Below, in pieces: positions 45,101 to 51,888 of a stretch of 64,000 nucleotides of DNA; the first letter of the stretch is position 1, and every line of letters begins with the position of its first letter. The notes under the pieces are model-generated. The model worked only from the letters and a program-made list of their open reading frames with translations, was not told the DNA's origin and did not search any database. The translations under genes and the position numbers were made by a program. The stretch comes from Cyclobacteriaceae bacterium YHN15 (lineage in GTDB: Bacteria > Bacteroidota > Bacteroidia > Cytophagales > Cyclobacteriaceae): positions 186,001 to 250,000 of the forward strand of contig RKQB01000006.1 in NCBI GenBank assembly GCA_003797895.1, written 5' to 3'.

Positions 45101-46971
45101 TTTACGAAAACAAGGTGCAGCAGATCCATATCGTAGGGGAATATGCTAAAAAGATGATTGCCGATTATCAGGATGCCCTGCGTTTTGTGGAGGATTACTT
45201 TCAGATGAATTATCCTGCTTTCCTCAACAAATATTTTAAAGGCAACAGACAAAAAGAAATCTCTCAGAATATCACCCCTGCCAAATTCAAGAAACTTTTT
45301 GGGGAACTTTCCCCTGCTCAGTTGAAAATCATCCATGACCGGGATTCTAGGTATATCGTGGTGGCGGCAGGTCCGGGCAGCGGCAAAACCAGGATACTTG
45401 TCCACAAATTGGCCGCTCTTTTACTGATGGAAGATGTCAAGCAGGAACAATTGCTGATGCTTACTTTTTCCAGGGCGGCGGCAACGGAATTTAAAAAACG
45501 GCTCATGGAGCTCATTGGGAATGCAGCCCTTTATTTGGACATCAAAACCTTTCACTCCTACTGCTTTGACCTTTTGGGAAAAATGGGAACACTTGAAAAA
45601 TCCGATGAAATCATCGCTCAGGCTACCGTGCTCATCCGTGAAAACAAAGCAGAGATAAAGGAAATCACCAAGACGGTTTTGGTCATTGATGAAGCTCAGG
45701 ACATGAGTGCCGAAGAGTATGCTTTGGTGGAAGCCCTGATGGATCAAAACGAGGATATGCGGGTCATCGCAGTGGGTGATGATGATCAGAATATTTATGA
45801 GTTCCGCGGATCAAGTTCCGTTTATCTTGAAAAGTTCATCACGGAAAAAAAGGCCATAAAGTACGAATTGGTGGAAAACTTCCGAAGCAAGGGCAATCTC
45901 GTGGAATTCACCAACCAATGGGTGGAAACCATTGACCAAAGGCTGAAGCATACGCCCATCATGGCCAAGGACCAAAGTCCCGGTGAACTCAGGTTGACCA
46001 AGCATTCGGGAGATTTTTTGGTCAGGCCTTTGGTGGAGGAGATTTTATCCACAGACCTGATGGGCACAGTCGGGGTATTGACCAAAACCAATGAAGAAGC
46101 CCTGAAAATAGTCAGCTTGCTATTGCAGTATGGACTTCCAGCAAGTTTGGTACAAAGCATCGATCTTTTTAGCCTTTTGCAACTCTATGAAGTGCGGACA
46201 TTTTTCAAAGCCCTCAGGCTTCAGGCTGGAGAATATACCATTTTGGAAGAAAAATGGACTCAGGCCAAACAAGTCTTGAAAAAGGAATTTGGAGGCAGCA
46301 TTACTTTTGAATGGTTCAGCAATATGTTGGATGATTTTGAAAAGATCTATCCAAAGGTCAGGTTCAAAAGCGATCTGGAAACATTTATCTCAGAGTCCCG
46401 CATAGAGGATTTTTACAGGCAGTCTTCCGAAAGTGTTTTGGTTTCCACCATTCACAAGGCCAAGGGCCGGGAGTTTGATCAGGTATTTCTGATGCTGCAA
46501 CTGAGACAGGTCAGGGAAGACAAAGAAAAACGCTTGCTGTACGTGGGGATGACAAGGGCAAAAAGCCTTCTGTCCATTCATTATCAGGGACAGTACCTGG
46601 AAAATTTGAAAGTTTCCCAGATGAATTTCAAAGAGGAAACCAAGCGATTTGAAGATTCCGACACCTTGGTTATGCAGCTTTTGCACAAGGATATCTTTTT
46701 AAGTTTTTCCCATAGCCGGCAGCGGGAGATTTCCCGACTCAGGCCGGGGGATACGCTCAGATACAACGGTCAGGATTGCTTTGATGCCAAAGGACATCCC
46801 ATCCTGCGCTTTTCCTTTGCTTTTCAAAAAACCATAGACCAGCTTGCCGCCAAAGACTACCTGTTACAAAAAGTCAGCGTCAATTGGATGGTTTATTGGA
46901 CAGATTCCGACACAGAAAAGGAGGCTTTGGTTGTATTGCCAGAGGTGGTTTTTCGGAAGGAGAAAATTTGA
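42163..46971 (+). CDS. DEDD exonuclease-like / RecQ / UvrD-type triple-domain DNA helicase
   Basis: 1602 residues. Residues 8-125 resemble a DnaQ-type DEDD exonuclease: FIDIEVE (D12, E14), GHNILGHDN (D62) and a late aspartate near D112. A cysteine/histidine cluster (CLPGCTFCKEKHDIH, 232-246) may bind zinc. The RecQ-type SF2 engine has Walker A FPTGGGKS (284-291), DEAH with HCFSSWGQDFR (388-401) and motif VI QEAGRAGRD (576-584). From about 1040 a complete UvrD-type SF1 engine follows: AGPGSGKT, VIDEAQD, VGDDDQNIYEFRGSS, STIHKAKGREFDQVF and YVGMTRAK. Two intact helicase motors plus a nuclease fold in one chain is unusual. The HNH gene follows after 76 bases. DNA repair or phage defence are both possible. 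Confidence 0.88.
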   Translation: MTESIKQITFIDIEVEPNSGKILDFGAADSNGNTFHSQNLNDFLEFIEGTSFFCGHNILGHDNIYFEKIGIVFPKFIDTLYLSPLLFPKQPYHHLVKDDKLQSDSLNNPFNDALKAKSLFFDELSAFRSLDSGIQEIFYALLQQTDAFKGFFEFLDFKKSVDNPAQLIREKFEGMLCTHADLEKMVYEKPLPLAYALSLIHSGDRYSITPPWVLRQFPETDRLMTLLRGRPCLPGCTFCKEKHDIHVGLQQIFGFDQFRSYGGEPLQEKAVQAALYGKSLLAIFPTGGGKSITFQLPALMAGRNEMALTVVISPLQSLMKDQVDNLETLGITEAITINGLLDPIERAKSFERVEDGSASLLYISPESLRSISIERLLLGRKINRFVIDEAHCFSSWGQDFRIDYLYIADFIRSLEKRKRLQDPIPVSCFTATAKQKVIEDIRSYFKEKLSLNLEIYRSTVSRTNLKFEVVERNKEEEKYAALRDLLEEKQCPSIIYVSRTRRAFLLAERLNKDGFQARAYHGKMDKSEKTENQNAFIAGEVDIMVATSAFGMGVDKKDVGLVVHYEISDSLENYVQEAGRAGRDENIEADCFVLFDEEDLSKHFILLNQTKLTIKEIQQVWKAIKELTRYRKQVSNSALEIARKAGWDDSIMDLETRVTTAIAALEDAGYLKRGQNMPKIFASSIQTKTVQEAISKIELSTIFSEKQKEKAVRIIKKLFSSKSRKKALDEEAEARVDYIADHLGMVREDVIEIIQLLREEKILADAKDLKAYVRKSENVNRSLEIVDSFGRLENFLLPQLSQRAEVYNLKALNDSAELEGLQGVTPARIRSVFNYWNIKNWVSKRFSKTSKNHVELKLNLPLEELKEKFRKRHELSKYIIQNLFEHADSPDKDLPLFSGEMSVDFSVQDLKEGFESSSDLFVKTCTSAEVEDALFYLSRIESLKIEGGFLVLYNKLTVERTTEDTRSRYKQEDYQKLEKFYENKVQQIHIVGEYAKKMIADYQDALRFVEDYFQMNYPAFLNKYFKGNRQKEISQNITPAKFKKLFGELSPAQLKIIHDRDSRYIVVAAGPGSGKTRILVHKLAALLLMEDVKQEQLLMLTFSRAAATEFKKRLMELIGNAALYLDIKTFHSYCFDLLGKMGTLEKSDEIIAQATVLIRENKAEIKEITKTVLVIDEAQDMSAEEYALVEALMDQNEDMRVIAVGDDDQNIYEFRGSSSVYLEKFITEKKAIKYELVENFRSKGNLVEFTNQWVETIDQRLKHTPIMAKDQSPGELRLTKHSGDFLVRPLVEEILSTDLMGTVGVLTKTNEEALKIVSLLLQYGLPASLVQSIDLFSLLQLYEVRTFFKALRLQAGEYTILEEKWTQAKQVLKKEFGGSITFEWFSNMLDDFEKIYPKVRFKSDLETFISESRIEDFYRQSSESVLVSTIHKAKGREFDQVFLMLQLRQVREDKEKRLLYVGMTRAKSLLSIHYQGQYLENLKVSQMNFKEETKRFEDSDTLVMQLLHKDIFLSFSHSRQREISRLRPGDTLRYNGQDCFDAKGHPILRFSFAFQKTIDQLAAKDYLLQKVSVNWMVYWTDSDTEKEALVVLPEVVFRKEKI

Positions 46972-47047
46972 GTTTTCTATTTTTGAAAATTAATTTTTAA
47001 ATTGATGATTATTCTTTATATGATTTTTAAACTAATAAAATTCTTAA

Positions 47048-48100
47048 ATGAACTTACCCTACTCTGAAAATTTACCAATTAATCTTTTAGCAGGTTGTTT
47101 TAACTATAGGTCTACCACCTATAAATTTTATTGGTTCCTATCATTAATACAGTGTATAGAACATGGAAAAACCAAAATAGAAAAGAGAGAGCTTTTTGCT
47201 CAAATGATTGCTAATTCATGGTACACGGTCAACTATTTTAATATTTCTTTTGGAGTTCAGGATAAATTCCAGAAAGCTATACATGTAATTAAAGAATTAG
47301 AAAATTTGAATGTGCAGGAAGAATTGCATGTTGTCAAAAAGAGCTTATTGAAGTCAGACCAAAAAAGTACGTTAGAGCAGTTGTGGCATTTTAATAATAA
47401 TGTTCCGCATAAATTCTTGAGTCCCTGGATTAAGGCTGAAAATAAAAATGATGTCTATAAATTTTCACAGGATTATGATAATTACTGCCCTTATGCATTG
47501 TATAACGACTTTGTTATAATTAATCCAAAATGGAAAGAATACCTTCAGTTTAATTCTAAGATTTTAAAGGATTTCTGTTATTGGAATTTGGTGCTTTATC
47601 TTCAAGCAAGGAATCCAAGTGTTCCTGATATACCAAACAAATTAATTAAAACACCTAAAAGAAATAATTTAGGAAATCAGAGAAATTTATTTTGGAATGT
47701 GGTTTTTGAGGAGAAGGGATTTATTGAGTGTATTTATACTGGGAATAAGTTAACCTCAGACAGATATGAATTAGAGCATTTTATTCCTCATAGTTTTGTT
47801 TCCCACGATTTAATCTGGAATTTGATTCCGGCTGATAAATCCTTCAATGGATCAAAAAGTAATAAGCTTCCGCAGTTGGATAAGTTTTTTGATCCATTCT
47901 ATGAATTGCAAAAAGAAGCGATTGAAATTATTGCCTATAAAGTGCCCAAAAGCAAGTACTTATTGGAATATTTAACCATTTTCCCAAATTTGGAAGAAAT
48001 CAACCAGTTGCCCAAAGTATTTGAAAAAGTGAAATTCAGAGAAACCTTTCAACCATTAGTAACTATTGCTGCCAATAACGGTTTCCAATTTTTGTCATGA
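47048..48100 (+). CDS. HNH endonuclease domain protein
   Basis: 350 residues. The first 200 residues have no recognised domain and are rich in aromatic residues (YKFYWFLSLIQC near 25; NNVPHKFLSPWI near 118). The HNH nuclease is near 230-280: FIECIYTGNKL, YELEHFIPHSFVSHDLIWNL and IPADKSFNGSKSNKLP give the H, N and second N/K positions. The gene is much poorer in GC than the helicase gene (17, 16 and 21 G+C in three sampled 60-base lines at 47041, 47461 and 47701). Its stop overlaps the MTase-HIT start by 4 bases. It probably cuts DNA as part of the helicase cassette, which is inference. Confidence 0.8.
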   Translation: MNLPYSENLPINLLAGCFNYRSTTYKFYWFLSLIQCIEHGKTKIEKRELFAQMIANSWYTVNYFNISFGVQDKFQKAIHVIKELENLNVQEELHVVKKSLLKSDQKSTLEQLWHFNNNVPHKFLSPWIKAENKNDVYKFSQDYDNYCPYALYNDFVIINPKWKEYLQFNSKILKDFCYWNLVLYLQARNPSVPDIPNKLIKTPKRNNLGNQRNLFWNVVFEEKGFIECIYTGNKLTSDRYELEHFIPHSFVSHDLIWNLIPADKSFNGSKSNKLPQLDKFFDPFYELQKEAIEIIAYKVPKSKYLLEYLTIFPNLEEINQLPKVFEKVKFRETFQPLVTIAANNGFQFLS

Positions 48101-48960
48101 ATGCTTCAAACCCTAATTCCCATCTCACTGCCAAAGAAAGAGATAAACTCTCTTATCCGGCCAGACTGCTATTTGATAAAGGATTGCTTAAGGGTAAAAT
48201 TCTCGATTTTGGTTGTGGTTTTGGAAAAGATGTGGAAATTCTGCAATCCAAGGGTTTGGATATCCAAGGGTATGACAGGCATTATTTTCCAACTTATCCA
48301 CAAGAAAAATTTGATACCATCATCTGTTTTTATGTTCTGAATGTGCTTATGCTGGAGGAACAGACCAATGTTTTGCTAGAAATCTCTAAATTATTAAATC
48401 CAGGAGGAAAAGCCTATTTTGCTGTTAGAAGGGATGTGAAAAAATCAGGGTTCAGAATCCACAAAATCCACCATAAACCAACTTTTCAATGCAATGTCAT
48501 TCTTCCATTTGTTTCCATTTTTCAAAATGACAGCTGTGAAATTTATGAATTTCAGCACATCAATCAACTAATTCATAAAGAAGGTAATTCCTGCATTTTT
48601 TGCTCTCCAAGTAAAGAAATGGAACTGATAGCCGAATCAGCATCAGTTTATGTTATCTATGACAAATATCCAGTGGGTAAAGGCCATGCCTTAATAATAC
48701 CCAAAAGACATGTGGAAAACTATTTCGATTTAAGCCTAAGAGAGCAAGCTGCTTTATTTTTTGTGCTTAACCATATAAAAATCCATCTTCAAAATCTTTT
48801 TAAACCCGATGGATTTAATGTGGGAATCAACATCGGAGAAAAAGCTGGTCAAACCATACCTCACGTCCATATTCATTTAATACCAAGGTATTCAGGAGAT
48901 GTGGATAACCCCGATGGAGGAGTTAGAGGGGTTATTCCTGAAAAAAGAAAGTACAAATAG
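48097..48960 (+). CDS. Methyltransferase-HIT domain fusion protein
   Basis: 287 residues. The N-terminal half is a short class I methyltransferase: ILDFGCGFGKDVEILQS near residue 35 is SAM motif I, and FDTIICFYVLNVLM near 69 is motif II. The C-terminal half is a HIT hydrolase: CIFC near 166, YPVGKGHALIIPKRHVENYF near 189 and the histidine triad PHVHIHLIPRY near 257. HIT enzymes split nucleoside phosphates, dinucleotides or AMP adducts. This fusion type is known, but its substrate is not, as far as I can recall. It starts within the last codons of the HNH gene (ATGA), so the two are made together. Codon use is AT-rich like the HNH gene. Confidence 0.85.
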   Translation: MNASNPNSHLTAKERDKLSYPARLLFDKGLLKGKILDFGCGFGKDVEILQSKGLDIQGYDRHYFPTYPQEKFDTIICFYVLNVLMLEEQTNVLLEISKLLNPGGKAYFAVRRDVKKSGFRIHKIHHKPTFQCNVILPFVSIFQNDSCEIYEFQHINQLIHKEGNSCIFCSPSKEMELIAESASVYVIYDKYPVGKGHALIIPKRHVENYFDLSLREQAALFFVLNHIKIHLQNLFKPDGFNVGINIGEKAGQTIPHVHIHLIPRYSGDVDNPDGGVRGVIPEKRKYK

Positions 48961-49025
48961 CTTAATCATTTTAGGATTTTTCATAAACCCACAACCGCAC
49001 ACCCAAAAGATCAGAATAATCCATC

Positions 49026-49328
49026 ATGAAGAAACTTGTGATTTTTTCCCTTGTAGTCCTTTTGATGCAATCCTTTATCTCTGCCCGCATCAATTCCAAC
49101 AAATGAGTGGAAAATACCGGACAATATAAAAAGCTTTTGCTTTCGATCACTGATGCTGAAAATGTATTTTTGATGGACAGGAATCTATATGACAACCAAC
49201 ATATCGCAAAGATCAATGTTGACGGTTCTCCCAACAATAGCTTCGAGGATCTCTTCGACCGCCTGTCTAAAGAACTGGCAACAGACCTGGGTAATAAAGG
49301 ATTTATTGGAAGCCCTGATTTGAATTGA
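49026..49328 (+). pseudogene. Small secreted protein gene broken by an in-frame TGA
   Basis: ATG at 49026 starts a clear signal peptide (KKLVIFSLVVLLMQSFISA). After 26 codons the frame meets TGA at 49104-49106. The same frame then continues for 74 codons (ENTGQYKKLLLSITDAENV to GFIGSPDLN) to a stop at 49326-49328. The two parts together make a plausible 100-residue exported protein. I do not recognise the family. A nonsense mutation is the simplest explanation; read-through or a sequencing error are alternatives. It lies between the MTase-HIT gene and the ATPase. Confidence 0.6.
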
Positions 49329-49430
49329 CTTTAAATACATTCAGAAATCTAATTCTCGAAGTCAGGAATATCAATTCCTTGATGGAGGAATAAATGTATT
49401 GCCCTTCCAAAGACAAAAGAAAAATACTAC

Positions 49431-49481
49431 TGTAATTTACAAATTGTAATTTACAAATTGTAAATTACAATTTGTAAATCA
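49431..49481. repeat. Palindromic AT repeat upstream of the STAND-like ATPase
   Basis: TGTAATTTACAAAT occurs twice in tandem (49431-49444 and 49445-49458). It is then followed in opposite sense by TGTAAATTACAATTTGTAAAT (49459-49479). The stretch can fold as cruciforms or bind a dimeric regulator. It ends about 10 bases before the ATPase start codon, so it overlaps the ribosome-binding region. Confidence 0.65.
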
Positions 49482-49491
49482 ATGATCCCTT

Positions 49492-50613
49492 ATGAAACCG
49501 ATAAGTCCTTTTCCAACGACAGGGTATTATGGCCCCAAGTACTTCTGTGACAGGGAAGTTGAAACCGAAAAAATCCTTTCTATGCTGTTAGGGGGAGAAT
49601 CCTGTCTTCTTCTTGGTATCCGAAGATTAGGTAAAACAGCCCTGATCCGTCATGTAATGGGTAAATTGCCCAAAGGTTGGAATGGGATTTATCTGGACAT
49701 TTTACATACTGAAAACGAGAAGGATTTTATGAATTCCCTTGCTTCAGGTCTTTTGCAATCCCTTCCTGAAAAAAGTCCCATAGGAAAAAAAGTTTGGGAC
49801 TTTATCAAGTCACTTAGGCCAACCCTCAGTTTTGATACACTTTCTGGAATTCCCCAAGTCGGATTGGATGTAAAGGACTCCCCAAGGCAAGTGAGGGATA
49901 TTTTTCAGTTTTTAGGTCAGCAAGAGACCCCGATAGTAGTCGCTATTGATGAATTTCAACAAATAGGTCACTATCCTGAACAAAATACAGATGCATGGCT
50001 TCGAGGATTGATTCAGTCATTGCCCAATGTCCGGTTTATTTTCGCCGGAAGCCAACAGCATATTCTCAGTAGCATGTTTACTGACCCCGGAAGGCCTTTT
50101 TTTAAAAGTGCCAGTCCTTTGAAGATTGAGAAAATCGATCAAAAGCAATATGCTGCGTTTATTGAAGCCAGGTTTGTGGAAGAGGGTAGGCATATTTCTT
50201 CGAAGACTATTGACCAAATGTTGGATTGGACAATGTGCCATACCTACTATGTTCAGTTGCTTTGTAACCGGGTATTTCTTACTGGGGAAAAAAAAGTGGA
50301 TGAATCCCTTTGGCATCAAGAAGCCTCAAGGATACTCCTAGAACAGGAGCCCTTCTTTTTCCATTATAGAAGCCTTTTGACCCTCCAACAATGGAAGCTG
50401 CTCAAGGCTATTGCCAAAGAAAAAGAAGTCATGGAACCCTCATCCAAGGCCTTTGTATCAGGTCATCAATTGGGCAGTCCATCTACTGTGCTGAGGTCTC
50501 TAGATGCCTTGCAGGTTAAAGAATTGATTTACAAAGAGTACAATAAGGAGGCAAAAGAATATTATGGCGTTTATGATGTGCTTTTCCAAAGATGGATGGA
50601 CAGGCAGATTTAA
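49492..50613 (+). CDS. STAND-like / archaeal-type ATPase with C-terminal winged helix
   Basis: 373 residues. Walker A is degenerate-looking but complete (LLLGIRRLGKTALIRHVM near 38-55). Walker B is PIVVAIDEFQQIG near 145, with sensor RFIFAGSQQHILSSMF near 182. The C-terminus contains a winged-helix-like stretch (LLTLQQWKLLKAIAKEKEV; GSPSTVLRSLDALQVKELI). Proteins of this kind are often multi-copy in Bacteroidota genomes, and their role is unclear. It stands alone behind the palindromic AT repeat. A decayed copy of a HIT gene tail follows directly. Confidence 0.8.
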   Translation: MKPISPFPTTGYYGPKYFCDREVETEKILSMLLGGESCLLLGIRRLGKTALIRHVMGKLPKGWNGIYLDILHTENEKDFMNSLASGLLQSLPEKSPIGKKVWDFIKSLRPTLSFDTLSGIPQVGLDVKDSPRQVRDIFQFLGQQETPIVVAIDEFQQIGHYPEQNTDAWLRGLIQSLPNVRFIFAGSQQHILSSMFTDPGRPFFKSASPLKIEKIDQKQYAAFIEARFVEEGRHISSKTIDQMLDWTMCHTYYVQLLCNRVFLTGEKKVDESLWHQEASRILLEQEPFFFHYRSLLTLQQWKLLKAIAKEKEVMEPSSKAFVSGHQLGSPSTVLRSLDALQVKELIYKEYNKEAKEYYGVYDVLFQRWMDRQI

Positions 50614-50627
50614 GCTGTCCAACATCC

Positions 50628-50726
50628 CCATATCCACCTCATTACTTGCTACCAAGGGGATGTGGATAACCCAAGTGGCGGAGTAATAGGGGTTATTCTG
50701 AAAAGAAGACGTATTGACTTTCCCCA
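50628..50726 (+). pseudogene. Decayed C-terminal fragment of a second MTase-HIT / HIT gene
   Basis: Translated in one frame, the stretch gives HIHLITCYQGDVDNPSGGVIGVI-like sequence. This mirrors the end of the intact gene (HIHLIPRYSGDVDNPDGGVRGVI at 48868-48940). At DNA level GATGTGGATAACCC and GGGGTTATT are shared. The rest of the histidine triad region is damaged and no start exists. It lies 15 bases after the ATPase stop, so the ATPase segment is bracketed by two HIT tails. Confidence 0.65.
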
Positions 50727-50792
50727 AAAATTTTATCCCCATTCATTTTCCAGTATAAAAATTACTACTTTAAAGGGGAAAACTCAATCTCC

Positions 50793-51701
50793 ATGAAAAT
50801 CCACCGTACCTCCTACTTCAAAAATCATGAACAGGACCATCTGTGGTTTAGAAATTGGGTGAAACGGCTTGAAAGTGCCAATGTAAGAAACTATGGTGAG
50901 AAAGTTATCCACACTTCTTTGGGCAAAACGTATATTTGGACCCTGAAGGACTTTGACCCAAAACAGGAATCCTTATTGGTATTTCCCGGCGCAAGGACGA
51001 CAGTGTTGTTTTGGGACCTGGATAAAAATTTGGATGCACTGATCGCTCATGTGAATATTTTTTTGGTGGAAACCAATGGTCTCCCCAATCTCAGCGAGGG
51101 TAATACACCGGATATCAAAGGAAATGGCTATGGCCATTGGGCCAAAGAAATTGTGGATAACTTGGGTTTGGAGAAGGTATTTGTAGCAGGGGCTTCTTTT
51201 GGAGGCCTGATTTGCATGAAAATGGCCTTGGTCTGTCCGGAAAGAATACATGCCTCTTTTTTACTGAACCCTGCTTGCCTGCAGCCATTTTCCTTGAGCT
51301 TCAAAAACCTGTATTATAATATCCTTCCTATTCTTTCTCCCACGGAGAGGAATGTGCGCAAGTTTTTGGAAAAAGCCATCCTGAGTTATCCACATCATGC
51401 ACTTTCCAAAGAAGCAGAGCAGCTTTTGGTGGATTATGAAGTTTTTGCCATTAAAAACTACAAAGACAACACCCAAAAACCTTATGATATGGGAAAGGAA
51501 CTTGATCATGTTCCGGTTCCTTTTTACCTGCTTTTAGGAAATAAGGACCTGCTATTTCCTTACAAAAAATCTGTGGAAAATGCCCAAGCCGGCCTTTCCA
51601 ATCTAAAAGAAGTAAAGATTTTTGAACAGGTTGGACATGGGATTGAGACATTCTCGCCTGCATTACAACAGGTTAAAAATTGGTTGGTCGAACGCAGCTA
51701 A
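50793..51701 (+). CDS. Alpha/beta hydrolase
   Basis: 302 residues. The nucleophile elbow VFVAGASFGGLICMKMAL near residue 130 holds the serine. LLLGNKDLLFPYKKSVENA near 247 provides the likely aspartate, and EQVGHGIETFSPAL near 280 the histidine. There is no signal peptide. Substrate and pathway are unknown. It lies 187 bases before the carotenoid oxygenase on the same strand. The gap is very AT-rich, so the genes may be separate units. Confidence 0.85.
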   Translation: MKIHRTSYFKNHEQDHLWFRNWVKRLESANVRNYGEKVIHTSLGKTYIWTLKDFDPKQESLLVFPGARTTVLFWDLDKNLDALIAHVNIFLVETNGLPNLSEGNTPDIKGNGYGHWAKEIVDNLGLEKVFVAGASFGGLICMKMALVCPERIHASFLLNPACLQPFSLSFKNLYYNILPILSPTERNVRKFLEKAILSYPHHALSKEAEQLLVDYEVFAIKNYKDNTQKPYDMGKELDHVPVPFYLLLGNKDLLFPYKKSVENAQAGLSNLKEVKIFEQVGHGIETFSPALQQVKNWLVERS

Positions 51702-51888
51702 ATGTCCTTATTTTTTAGATTATTCCTTACGCTATATTAATTTTTCTAATTCCATTATTTCTTAAATATAATATTTTTTATCTATAGGTTTTTCCAAGGA
51801 TTTTACTCAATTTAAGAAGGCTATAGCTATATCGAATCACTGATTTTTTATTTTTTATAACCATTATGTTTTATTTAATATGAGATAA

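Noticed and set aside
43507..45747. Several 100-180 codon minus-strand frames within the helicase gene
   Set aside because: They are shadows of a long coding gene with complete helicase motifs on the plus strand.
48961..50627. Transposon or insertion sequence carrying the ATPase
   Set aside because: There is no transposase and no clean terminal inverted repeat or target duplication; only the similar HIT tails support an insertion.
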